Below are positions 27,045 to 35,561 of a DNA stretch of 64,000 nt, piece after piece. The notes beneath the pieces were generated by a model. It did not search any database. It saw nothing but the letters and a program-made list of their open reading frames with translations, and was not told the DNA's origin. The stretch is taken from assembly GCF_905397395.1 (NCBI RefSeq), contig NZ_CAJPVH010000001.1:248001-312000 (forward strand). Direction: 5' to 3'. Source of the DNA: Cupriavidus campinensis (GTDB lineage: Bacteria > Pseudomonadota > Gammaproteobacteria > Burkholderiales > Burkholderiaceae). Numbering within the stretch: position 1 is the stretch's first letter; each line of letters starts with the position of its first letter. Position numbers and translations under genes: made by a program.

Positions 27045-29402
27045 ATGGAAGCGCGCAAGACAGATTTCTTGAAGATGACCGAACAAGTAAAACTAACTAA
27101 AGAACTGGTATCGCTCGTCCACTACGTCGAACTGAATGAGAGTGGCTGGGTTCAAAAGACTCTCCTCAAGATTATTTTGGCGGTCTTGCGTGCGCGTAAG
27201 GGAGGCGCAGTAACTAAGCAGCAGCTACGGGACGAGGTTAAGGAGGCGACAACTCACGATTTCGGGGCTGCCGCTATTGAGAAGGCCGTTTCTCACCTCC
27301 TGTCCGAAAAGAAGCTGCTCGAGAACCCCAAGCTGCATTTCAAGCTACGTCAGGAAGCAATACGTGAGATTGATGATGCCATGGCCGCGACGTCAGCGGA
27401 GGAGACGGCCGCACGCATGCGCTTTGAAGGTCTAGTGAATGAAGCAGCTCCAGACGTCGACGCAACCGCGCTCTGGTTCAAGTTCGAGAACGACTACCTG
27501 TACCCTCTGATTTCGCAGTCTGGTGCTAATACGCTAAACCTCATTTCGGGAAGTGCGGCGGAAATCCCGACAGAAGGCCTCGGGCCCGTTATGGAAACCG
27601 TACCTGCCGAGGTCCGCGAGCAGGTCACTCACGCTGTCATCAAGTTTCTTGACCCGAACAACCAACAGACCTGCCAGTTCATCCTCAAGCGCGTCGCAGC
27701 GACGTTCTTTGTAAGTGCCGTCAGCCTGGACAACTCCACCATCGACGCACTCGACCGTAAGCGCACTCGGAAGAGCTCTATCAAGCTTTTCCTGGACACG
27801 AATACCCTGTTTTCGGTCCTGTCTCTTCATGAGAATTATGAGGATGACAGCGTCCAAAGCTTGATGGCGCTGAACCGGAATCCCAATTCACCCATTCAAC
27901 TCAAACTTTTCGTCTTCCCTGAGACCATCGACGAAGCAACACGCGTGCTGAATGCCGCCATGCATCATCTGGGCGCAAATCCCATGCCCTCGAATGTTGC
28001 TCGCGTGGGTATGAGCTCGAATCTTTCAGGCGTGTATGGTCGATACTTCCAGGCGGCGGCGAAGTCAACGATTGGGTTGAGCCCTCGTGAGTACTTTGAG
28101 CCGTATGTATCGGGTCTCGCGGGAATCCTCAGGGGTCGAAACATCGAGATTATCGACCGCTCGCTTCTCGTATCCACGCTCGACGCCGAGTTCCTCGAGG
28201 ACGTGCGAAGGATGGAGGAGCACGAGGCGAAGAAGCCCGAGGAGCGAAGGAAGAACTATGAAGCCATCAAGCACGATGTCTATATCTGGCATTGTGTTGA
28301 GCGAGCTCGTCCTGCTGGCTTAGCGTCACCGTTGGATGCTTCGGATTGGTTCGTGACCCTGGACAAGAGGCTGATGGGATTTGACGCCTTCAAGCGTGGT
28401 GGCAGATGCAACTACGTTCCTGTGTGTATCGACCCCAGCAGCTTCATCCAGTACGCGCAGTTCTGGACGCCCCGCTCAGCAGAATTCGAAAAAGCACTGT
28501 TCGGTAGCCTGCGACTGCCGCTCTTGTTTAGGGACTTCGACTCCGACACGGAAGACGTCACTGTAGCGATTCTTAGAAGGATGGCTACCTTCGAGGAGGT
28601 CCATACATTCTCGCCGGCAGAGCTGCAAACCATCTTGCTGGACAAGGCTGTACGCTCGCGCTTCAAACGTGCCCACTCGTCCGAGGAAGAAGTCGAGATT
28701 ATTCGGGACGAGCTTCTCGCAGCGCATGAGGGTACGGTACAACGCGTGCAACAGCTTGAAGCTGAGGCCCTCCAGAAGGACGCCCTGGCTGGCAAAAAAG
28801 CACAGGAAGCTGAAGCCCTTCGCTTGCAAAGGGACACGTTCCAGGCTCAGAACAATAAAGTCGCCGAAGAGCGAGATTTTGCACAGGGTCGCGCCAAGGA
28901 AGCGGATGAGAAGGTTGCCGCACTTGAGAAGCAGCTTGCTGCCGCTGCCGCCGAAAAATCAAATGCCGACAAGCAGTTAATGGCCCTCCAATCGAAGGAA
29001 AGGGAGGCAAGCGAGCAACGGCAAAAGAAAAACGCGGCATTGCGCTTCCTACTATTGGTCGGCTTGCTACCAGGCATACTTGCGGCGCTGGCCGTGGACG
29101 GCCTGCTGGTGTACCTACTCCGCGTGCAGTATCCCGTCCTGCCCGCAATGGTTGTTGGTTGCTTGGTAGGCTTCGGCCTGATTTGGCACTTCGGAAAGAC
29201 GCACGCAGCTCTTGCCCCGTTTCCTCGACTTCGAAAATGCCTGACGGTCCTCGGCGTTATCAGCTTCGGAGCCCTGTTCTTCGTCAAGGAAACCGGCAGC
29301 GCTCTCTATCAAAACTACGTTCAAAGCAACCAAGAGAAGTTGCCCGGCGCCATCACCTCCGCTCTCGGCGGGGAAAAGAAGGAACCGGTCGCCAAAGAGT
29401 GA
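27045..29402 (+). CDS. PIN-like domain protein with coiled coil and C-terminal membrane helices
   Basis: A 785-aa protein; the ATG at 27045 follows GCGGAGG and is preferred to the GTG at 27024. Residues ~1-110 look like a winged-helix region (KIILAVLRARKGGAVTKQQL). A PIN-like core follows: KLFLDTNTLFSVL with the first acidic site, later DWFVTLDKRLMGFD with a second. Such proteins are Mg-dependent RNases. A coiled coil (about 590-670, LEAEALQKDALAGKKAQEAE) leads to hydrophobic segments FLLLVGLLPGILAALAVDGLL, PAMVVGCLVGFGLIW and VLGVISFGALFFV. A nuclease held at the membrane through a stalk suggests an abortive effector or sensor, by inference. Third and fourth acidic residues are not assigned. 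Confidence 0.7.
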   Translation: MEARKTDFLKMTEQVKLTKELVSLVHYVELNESGWVQKTLLKIILAVLRARKGGAVTKQQLRDEVKEATTHDFGAAAIEKAVSHLLSEKKLLENPKLHFKLRQEAIREIDDAMAATSAEETAARMRFEGLVNEAAPDVDATALWFKFENDYLYPLISQSGANTLNLISGSAAEIPTEGLGPVMETVPAEVREQVTHAVIKFLDPNNQQTCQFILKRVAATFFVSAVSLDNSTIDALDRKRTRKSSIKLFLDTNTLFSVLSLHENYEDDSVQSLMALNRNPNSPIQLKLFVFPETIDEATRVLNAAMHHLGANPMPSNVARVGMSSNLSGVYGRYFQAAAKSTIGLSPREYFEPYVSGLAGILRGRNIEIIDRSLLVSTLDAEFLEDVRRMEEHEAKKPEERRKNYEAIKHDVYIWHCVERARPAGLASPLDASDWFVTLDKRLMGFDAFKRGGRCNYVPVCIDPSSFIQYAQFWTPRSAEFEKALFGSLRLPLLFRDFDSDTEDVTVAILRRMATFEEVHTFSPAELQTILLDKAVRSRFKRAHSSEEEVEIIRDELLAAHEGTVQRVQQLEAEALQKDALAGKKAQEAEALRLQRDTFQAQNNKVAEERDFAQGRAKEADEKVAALEKQLAAAAAEKSNADKQLMALQSKEREASEQRQKKNAALRFLLLVGLLPGILAALAVDGLLVYLLRVQYPVLPAMVVGCLVGFGLIWHFGKTHAALAPFPRLRKCLTVLGVISFGALFFVKETGSALYQNYVQSNQEKLPGAITSALGGEKKEPVAKE

Positions 29403-29441
29403 ACTCCCGCACCGAGACAACGTTGAGCTGGCGTATGCACC

Positions 29442-29831
29442 CTACCGTTCTGGCAGCCCCATCCAATGAGATGCCAGAACGCTACCTTCGCCACCCCGTC
29501 GGCCAACCGCCCTATCCCGCAATTTCAGTAAATCAACGGTCACGTCACGCGTAGTGGCAAGTCGCGCATCGAAGCTCGCGCAACATTCCACGAACGACGC
29601 CGGCATCGAGGGGACGCCCGGCTCTCCAACCAATCGATATCGACGCCCATTTTCGGATTCGGCCACGAGTCTTCGGACGTCACGAAAGACCAAGGGCGGC
29701 GTTATCCAGAATCCCCCAGTGGCTCCAAATCGCCCGAAGACGTGCCAACGCGGATGGTACGTCTGCAAAAGCCTCCAGTCCGTGACTCGAACTTCGTCTT
29801 TGGCAACGGAGAGCTCTATCACTATCGCCAT
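29442..29831 (-). CDS. unknown small protein, paralogue of the upstream gene
   Basis: A 129-aa protein starting at the ATG at 29831, with AAGGGG 7 bases upstream. It shares with the 114-aa product of 29856-30200 the pattern TDWRLLQT...GR...F..SENGRRYRLVGEPG, matching RRWRVMET...GR...FDRQSRTGRTRSGRRY.LIGDPG. The pair is in tandem with a 24-bp gap, so a duplication. The fold seems all-beta. It ends with a basic, non-conserved tail. Function unknown. Confidence 0.55.
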   Translation of the reverse strand: MAIVIELSVAKDEVRVTDWRLLQTYHPRWHVFGRFGATGGFWITPPLVFRDVRRLVAESENGRRYRLVGEPGVPSMPASFVECCASFDARLATTRDVTVDLLKLRDRAVGRRGGEGSVLASHWMGLPER

Positions 29832-29855
29832 GTCAACGCCCCTTAGATGAGACAA

Positions 29856-30200
29856 CTACGCCCCCGCGATGGCATCATTTTTGTCTCCCAGCGCGAGGTA
29901 CTGGGAGCTCACGTTTGTCTGACGCGTTACGTTGTTCGAAATCACCCAGATAGACCAGGTATGCATGCCATCCGGGTCGTCCCCAGGGTCGCCAATCAAG
30001 GTGTAGCGCCGTCCGCTTCGGGTTCTTCCGGTCCGACTTTGCCTGTCGAACGACACGATTGCGGAGCTCACACGACCGGTATTGCTAGCAACACACTGGC
30101 CGACGAAATGGTGTTCACCTCGCTCGGTCTCCATGACTCGCCAGCGACGCAGCCCAATCTCGGGCTCGCGGTCTACAGATGCAACCGACCAAATTGACAT
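29856..30200 (-). CDS. unknown small protein, first of a tandem paralogous pair
   Basis: A 114-aa protein. TGGGGGAGCT precedes the ATG at 30200, a strong ribosome site. It is predicted all-beta with the motif SGRRYTLIGDPGDDPDG and a C-terminal WSIWVISNN strand. The downstream gene is a clear paralogue. I do not recognise the family. The two may be subunits of one complex or a small recognition and immunity-like pair, but nothing shows this. Confidence 0.55.
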   Translation of the reverse strand: MSIWSVASVDREPEIGLRRWRVMETERGEHHFVGQCVASNTGRVSSAIVSFDRQSRTGRTRSGRRYTLIGDPGDDPDGMHTWSIWVISNNVTRQTNVSSQYLALGDKNDAIAGA

Positions 30201-30533
30201 AGCTCCCCCAAGGGAGAACCGCAGCTCTGCTCGGTTTCAAAGATGTGTGAAACGCTGTGCATCGAAGCATGCGATAACTCGAAGACATCGAGCTCATCGT
30301 GCCTGGCTGCTAGCAACTGCGGATAGGGGAATGACTGCTGTCAGGAAGTAGTTCTGCTTATGAGCGACAGCGCTGGTAAATCGAGTGTAGGCCTTGCATC
30401 AGCGGAATCAAGGTTGGGTTGCGTCCTCTTACGGGCCTCTGACGAGTGACGTTCCGCGAAAACGCTCAGCCATTCCTTGCATTTTTCGCGTCGTGGTCTA
30501 ATCTATCGGTATGGTTTAAACCATACCAAAATT
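30201..30533. other. intergenic region (333 bp) with a perfect palindrome
   Basis: No gene is supported. The only structure is the 20-bp palindrome at 30508-30527, listed separately. Confidence 0.5.
30508..30527. repeat. 20-bp perfect palindrome
   Basis: GGTATGGTTTAAACCATACC is a perfect inverted repeat without a loop. It lies just after the stop of the DUF6471 gene. No T-run follows on either strand in terminator position, so a dimeric protein binding site is more likely than a terminator. Confidence 0.7.
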
Positions 30534-31040
30534 CTAGCCACCATGGACATACAGCTTCGCAGTCTCTTCGATGTCGCTCTGGTCAACGAACCGCTGAAGC
30601 AACGTGACCGGTGCGACGGCCGAGAGTTGGAGCAGTAGCGTGAACGGAAAGCTTCCCGATGAGACTTGCTGCTCGAGCTGCGCGGCACTCAACTCCAGAC
30701 CTGTCTTCAAAAACCGTTTTGCCAGGACGTCGTATGTCAGGCCGTGATGCTCCAGCTCTCGAAGGAATGTTCTGGCGCACGCCTCTTCCCACGACTCTTG
30801 TCGTTTCGACAACACCAATTCGTCCGGGAGGTCAGCTTGCACTGCAAGCAGGAGCTGGAAGAAGAAGCTGCAACGGAAGGAGCCGCGCTGAACCTTGCCC
30901 TCAACGGCGCGAACGGACTCCTCCAAGTCGACAGCCGCCAGGCATTCGACAAGTTGCTCGTAAGACACCCCTTTTCGCACCAGTAAGCCGCGGGCAGTGC
31001 GCGACGCTAGCCGCGTCCACGCTGTATCAACATGACTCAA
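30534..31040 (-). CDS. double DUF6471 protein
   Basis: A 168-aa protein made of two related ~65-residue units. The first has WTRLASRTARGLLVRKGVSY, then VQRGSFRCSFFFQLLLAV; the second WEEACARTFLRELEHHGLTY, then VSSGSFPFTLLLQLSAV. The pattern W..A...L.L...G..Y..L...L...G....A.....I.RG.F...F..Q.L is that of DUF6471, a helical, XRE-like domain. Tandem copies on one chain are notable; the second is more diverged. The only in-frame start is a TTG at 31040, with CGAGGA 4 bases upstream. A DNA-binding role is a guess. Confidence 0.7.
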   Translation of the reverse strand: MSHVDTAWTRLASRTARGLLVRKGVSYEQLVECLAAVDLEESVRAVEGKVQRGSFRCSFFFQLLLAVQADLPDELVLSKRQESWEEACARTFLRELEHHGLTYDVLAKRFLKTGLELSAAQLEQQVSSGSFPFTLLLQLSAVAPVTLLQRFVDQSDIEETAKLYVHGG

Positions 31041-31240
31041 GCGGTCCTCGCTGATGTTGTAGCCCTGTTAACCATATACCGCGGAAACAGGGAAAAGCCG
31101 ACTCGTCCAAGCAGAACTAAAGCCATTTTCGGCAGAGCCAGGCAACTCAAGAACGGTGCAGCGCATGCATTGTATCTGGTCCGTTTCCCTGCGGACCACG
31201 ATGCACGACGGCGTGCGCGCTTCCTTGAGTCAAGCTCGTC

Positions 31241-31762
31241 GTGGCCACTCTCTATCTCAATCCCGAGGGCATTCTTCACCCTCCGCATGCGGCTGCAAAA
31301 CGCGGCGATGCTTCAGAATCCTTCGCAGGCAACATAGCACTGTTCGAAGAACTTCTGCTTTCCTCACCGCGAACAGCAATCGTCTTGCACAGTTGGTACA
31401 TCTTGGAGGCGGGCTACCGGGAGGCCCTCTCCTGCTTGCCAAACGCGACGCGCGCTAGCGTCATCGGCGCAACCCTCCCAGGCAACAGACTTCACCGGTA
31501 CCACCACCCTGTCGTAACCGCTCGACGTGAATGGTTGCGTGCCGACCTCCATCGTCGTCGCCCTCCCCATCCAGTTCTTCTCGACACAGATTGGGGCCAG
31601 GTTCTCCCGATTCTCTCTGAGTCCAGCGTCATCATCGACGGTAAAGCCGACCTGCCCGCGGCAATCCACGCGCTACGTACCCTCCTTTTGGAGGGGAACC
31701 CTGATTCGGGGTCGACCACACGAGGAGGTGGAGCCTTCCGGTGTCGCGAGGAGCAGGCGTGA
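31241..31762 (+). CDS. degenerate HAD-like (SAK-type) protein
   Basis: A 173-aa protein from a GTG with a weak ribosome site. The N-terminus ATLYLNPEGILHPP follows HAD motif I of RNA-repair-associated HAD proteins, with both Asp of DxD missing (Asn and Glu instead). TAIVLHSWYILEAG takes the place of motif II. PVLLDTDWG, then VIIDG, recall later motifs. Its TGA overlaps the next ATG by one base (TGATG), so two proteins of the same kind are translationally coupled. Phosphatase activity is unlikely. Confidence 0.5.
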   Translation: MATLYLNPEGILHPPHAAAKRGDASESFAGNIALFEELLLSSPRTAIVLHSWYILEAGYREALSCLPNATRASVIGATLPGNRLHRYHHPVVTARREWLRADLHRRRPPHPVLLDTDWGQVLPILSESSVIIDGKADLPAAIHALRTLLLEGNPDSGSTTRGGGAFRCREEQA

Positions 31763-32214
31763 TGAGAGTGTTGTTCTTCGTATGCGACGGAGTCCTCCAC
31801 CCGTCGTGCCAAGGTGTTCCTGCTCAGCACTGGCAGGCGACTGCAGCCAGCTTCCTGGATGCCGGCTATTTCCGGTGGTCGGCTCATTTGGCCGATGCAC
31901 TCGAGGGATACAACGACGTCGTCCTAGTCAACGAGTGCAATTGGGGCGCCAAGCTCAAGCAACGTACTTTCTTGCAATGCCTTGGGCCATCTGCCCGGTG
32001 GTTCGCTGGCGCTCTCGACAGCAATCCTGCGTCGATTGAAGGTGCCCGCGCCCTCTTCCTTCAAGTCGCTCACCCAGTCGACTGGATGCGAATGCTCCCA
32101 GAACCGCAGCCTGCTAACGCCGAGCGTGTCCTTCTGGTCGACCCCAAACAAGGCATTTCGGCGGCGGCTGCGAAGCATTCGTTCCACCAACACTGGCACA
32201 AAGAGCCGGCATAA
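31762..32214 (+). CDS. second HAD-like (SAK-type) protein
   Basis: A 150-aa protein coupled to the previous gene by TGATG; GAGGAG lies upstream. The N-terminus MRVLFFVCDGVLHPSCQG is HAD motif I-like with only one of the two Asp kept. VVLVNECNWG stands at motif II and VLLVDPKQGISAAAA at the acidic motif IV. The two proteins may form a heterodimer. The chromosomal gene at 3240 belongs to the same general type. It is the last cargo gene before the transposition module. Confidence 0.55.
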   Translation: MRVLFFVCDGVLHPSCQGVPAQHWQATAASFLDAGYFRWSAHLADALEGYNDVVLVNECNWGAKLKQRTFLQCLGPSARWFAGALDSNPASIEGARALFLQVAHPVDWMRMLPEPQPANAERVLLVDPKQGISAAAAKHSFHQHWHKEPA

Positions 32215-32670
32215 ACAGTATCACATAGATTATCTATTTAATCGCCTTCAGTTAACAACATAATGCTCGTTGACCGAATACCTATTTCACGTTAATCGCG
32301 GGAAAACCCTCTCCAAACGTCTTGCATAGTTTCGCAAAAAACGCTTGCGCAAATCGCTGAAAAGCATAAACTCTGCTCACCATGGAGACTGTAATCATGG
32401 AGCACGTAAAAACCCGCTCTACACCGCCTAGTTAGTCCTCTTCCGCTTAAGACGGCTCGCTAAGCACGTCGCCCGAAGCAAGCCCACCGCAAGGTCTTTT
32501 CGAGAAACTCCAGATTTCCCGAGGGGGAGGCTTTTTTTCGCAACTCAGGACGCTAATCGTTTTGGGAGGCCACACTATTGTCCGCAATCTCAGGAGACCA
32601 CCGCCCCTGAGGAAGGCCGAATACCGCCGGCAAATCGCGTACGCGATACTCAAATTGAAGGAGTAAAAAA
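32215..32670. other. control region upstream of the transposition genes (456 bp)
   Basis: This region holds a possible 17-codon leader frame (32382-32435, METVIMEHVKTRSTPPS), several T-rich stretches, a perfect palindrome ATCGCGTACGCGAT at 32634-32647, and AAGGAG just before the TnsAB ATG. It is presumably the promoter region of the tns operon. No CRISPR repeats were seen. Confidence 0.5.
32634..32647. promoter_or_regulatory. palindromic candidate operator before the transposase gene
   Basis: ATCGCGTACGCGAT is a perfect 14-bp palindrome 23 bp upstream of the TnsAB start, a position suited to repression of the transposition operon. Binding is inference. Confidence 0.4.
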
Positions 32671-35439
32671 ATGGACGAGGCAAAACTTCGCGAGCACGTT
32701 GATAATATTGTCTGCCAGATGAATATGCATGAGGAAGGACGTCAATATATTCGATACGTCATTAGCCACGGACCCTCTCGCAAACCGCAGAATCACTATG
32801 GAAACACCGCCTCCCAATACCCCAGCAAGAAGATGGGGCACCATCTTCTCGTCGAAAGTATGGCTGGAGAGTTGGCGATGGCAATGCGATATGAAAATGA
32901 CGACAATGTCATCGCATATTTTCCGCAGCCTTTGGAGGTCCAAGTCGATTACATCGACAAAAATGGGAAGCGTCGAGGTACGGGACCCTACCACTCTGAT
33001 TTTCTAGTGGTGACAAGAATGTCCGTTTACGTCGATGAAATACGTGATGATGCACGACTGCTAGGTCAGACCTTAAGCCATCCAGATTCGTACTTCCGAG
33101 ATGAAGAAGGCGCAATTCACTATCGCCCAGCCGAGGCGACGTACGGCAGAATGGGTGTCCCCTATAAGATAGTGAAGAACTCATCAATAAATACCAGATT
33201 ACTGAACAACGCCCGGTTCATTAAAGACTATCTCCGAGAAGACGCGCCGAAAATTTCCGCCGACACATTGCAACGCATCAGCGAGCTTCTCGACGAAAGA
33301 AAATACGTTTCGTATATGGAGCTCCTGGACGAGCATAACTTCACTGCGGACCAGATTTTCACTGCGATTGCAGGAGGGCACGTTCACGTCAATCTCGAGA
33401 CTGAGCTATTGGACGTCCCATCCGATTTAATTGTTTGCCGGGATGCCGCCATCTCAGCTGCGGTACGGGTCGCTCGTCAAAAGGAGGTTCAGCCTGTCCT
33501 CCCCTTGCCAGGCGTCATGCGGCTGCGCTCAGGAACTGTCATCCGGTATGAAAACGTCGAGTACACGGTTGTGATGTGCGGCGAGCGCCAGCTGCATGTG
33601 CAAGACAAGGACGGCCATCTCTCCGTGCTCGATTTGGAGTCGGTTTTGGCGCTGAACGACCTCAACGCGATTTCCTCCGATGCGCCGGGGATACCGCCAG
33701 ACCCGAAGAAGATGTTACATGACTTCGACTCACCCCAATGGGCCCGGGCTGGAGTTCGTTTGAAAGCGCTTGAACGGTGGGACCTTACGGAATTCTCGAG
33801 AAGCTCACTCGAAAGCTTCAAGCGCAAAGTCCGAGGCATGGAAAATCAGCTCGACCGGCTGATTGCGTTGATGGACAGCATTCCCAACCGAGGAAATCAC
33901 CACCCTCACTTCACGAATGAGGCCGAGCACAAATGCTTAATCGACGCGATTACATGTTACAACTCCCCCGAACGGATGACGAGAAGAGGAGCGTACTGTA
34001 TTTATATATTGGGAATAGAACACCACATAAAGGAGACTGGCGAGCTTATTACCCCAAGGTCGTACCAAACCTTTTGCAAGAACTGCAAGAATGCAGAAGA
34101 TATTCTACTGCGGGAGGGCCGAAAAGCAGCTTATCAGAAATATCCCTTAGACGCGCTTTTTGCTCAGCCATTTCCGGTCCACGGTACGAGACCGCATGAA
34201 GTCTGCTACATCGACCATACCACCGTTACTCTGGACACAAAAGACCTGGACGGTGTGGACCTCGGCAAACCATACATAACGCTTGCCGTAGATGGCTCAT
34301 GCCGGCACAGGCGTGCGTTCTGGCTTTCGTATAACCCCCCAAGTGCTGCTTCCGTTCTTTTAGTCCTGCGGGATTATGTTCGACGCCATAAGCGGCTTCC
34401 GACAGTTCTCGTGGTCGACAACGGGAAAGAGTTCTGGTCCAACGAGCTTATTTGGTTTTGCTATCTCTACGGTATTGAGCTTCGCTATCGTCCGCCGAGC
34501 CAACCTCGTGGCGGCGCAGTCGTTGAGCGGGCGCTTGGCGCCACTCAGGAGGAAATAATCCAGCAACTTCGCGGAAACACTACAAATATGGTGGACCCGA
34601 GAACGGTATCGCGCGAGGTCTATCCGTACGACCGTGGCGTATGGACGCTACCAGCATTGTACTTGATGTTGGATGAATATTTTCGGCAATACGCCGAACG
34701 CGTGCATCCGGCCCTTGGAATGAGCCCAAATGATAAGGAGAGGCAACTATATAGGGAGAGCGGCCTACGCGAACACACCTTAGTGCGATTCGACGAAAAC
34801 TTGATGCTGCTTACGTGTCCGCACTCAAAAAAGTGGTTTCAGCTTTTGGACAATCGGCGCGGCATATACCTCTACGGCCAATATTTTTGGCATCCGTCCT
34901 TCAAGAAACTGGAAAAAGGCGCCCGCTTGGAGGTTCGCGTAGAGCCCTGGGATGCGAACGTGCTCTACGTGTGCGAGAAAGGGAAGGGATGGCAGTGCGC
35001 CATTATTCGCAATCTCGAGCCGTATCGCGGCAGGACCACTTACCAAGTCCAGCAAGCGTGCAGGGAGTCTGCACGCGCCAAAAATCAGCTTGCCAAGCAG
35101 GCCATTGGCTCAAGAAAAGTGTTGGCCGACAAGGCCGAGCTGTTCATACCCGGTCCGTTTGATGAGCGCATGTCAAAGCAACAGGCCGAGATGGGTTACT
35201 TGGCCAAGACGCTTGGATTGCACATCGCGAGTTCCAAAGCCGCAAGATTTCTCGAGAAAACCACAGCGGAGAGCATTAACTCGCCCTTCGGCGAGCTGCA
35301 ATGGGAGCCTGACGCCGGTGAGACCGTCGACAACAAAGGAATGACACCAGAATCGGAATCCACTAAGGACAGTGAGTTCAAGGTGCCTCGTCCTTTCCTG
35401 GATGAATCCACACTCCACGCATTTCGCAATTATGTGTAG
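32671..35439 (+). CDS. tnsAB: TnsA-TnsB fusion transposase
   Basis: A 922-aa DDE transposase with a TnsA-like N-terminus. Residues 57-125 fit TnsA: HHLLVESMAGELAMAMRYE (Glu62 or Glu67), FPQPLEVQV, HSDFLVV (Asp110) and VYVDEIR, where the position of the TnsA QxK Lys is occupied by Arg125. GVPYKIVKNSS ends the domain. An HTH region follows. The rve domain has CYIDHTT (Asp515), TVLVVDNGKEF (Asp583) and GGAVVERALG (Glu619), so 35 residues separate the last two, a DD35E triad. A Mu-type C-terminal barrel and a ~100-residue tail for contact with the ATPase complete it. In Tn7, TnsA cuts the 5' ends and TnsB joins the 3' ends. AAGGAG precedes the ATG. Confidence 0.85.
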   Translation: MDEAKLREHVDNIVCQMNMHEEGRQYIRYVISHGPSRKPQNHYGNTASQYPSKKMGHHLLVESMAGELAMAMRYENDDNVIAYFPQPLEVQVDYIDKNGKRRGTGPYHSDFLVVTRMSVYVDEIRDDARLLGQTLSHPDSYFRDEEGAIHYRPAEATYGRMGVPYKIVKNSSINTRLLNNARFIKDYLREDAPKISADTLQRISELLDERKYVSYMELLDEHNFTADQIFTAIAGGHVHVNLETELLDVPSDLIVCRDAAISAAVRVARQKEVQPVLPLPGVMRLRSGTVIRYENVEYTVVMCGERQLHVQDKDGHLSVLDLESVLALNDLNAISSDAPGIPPDPKKMLHDFDSPQWARAGVRLKALERWDLTEFSRSSLESFKRKVRGMENQLDRLIALMDSIPNRGNHHPHFTNEAEHKCLIDAITCYNSPERMTRRGAYCIYILGIEHHIKETGELITPRSYQTFCKNCKNAEDILLREGRKAAYQKYPLDALFAQPFPVHGTRPHEVCYIDHTTVTLDTKDLDGVDLGKPYITLAVDGSCRHRRAFWLSYNPPSAASVLLVLRDYVRRHKRLPTVLVVDNGKEFWSNELIWFCYLYGIELRYRPPSQPRGGAVVERALGATQEEIIQQLRGNTTNMVDPRTVSREVYPYDRGVWTLPALYLMLDEYFRQYAERVHPALGMSPNDKERQLYRESGLREHTLVRFDENLMLLTCPHSKKWFQLLDNRRGIYLYGQYFWHPSFKKLEKGARLEVRVEPWDANVLYVCEKGKGWQCAIIRNLEPYRGRTTYQVQQACRESARAKNQLAKQAIGSRKVLADKAELFIPGPFDERMSKQQAEMGYLAKTLGLHIASSKAARFLEKTTAESINSPFGELQWEPDAGETVDNKGMTPESESTKDSEFKVPRPFLDESTLHAFRNYV

Positions 35440-35561
35440 CGAAATGCTACGACCACATCGCCCATTGCGGTCTTGAATCAACCTTACGGACGGGCGACTA
35501 CCAAAGCGAGCTCGACTGAGCTCACTTTCTCGTTCGCCCTAGGCGTCTATCGGGAGAAATC

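Noticed and set aside
32215-32670. CRISPR array or guide near the tns operon
   Set aside because: No repeats of CRISPR length or regular spacing and no cas genes; targeting is better explained by TniQ.
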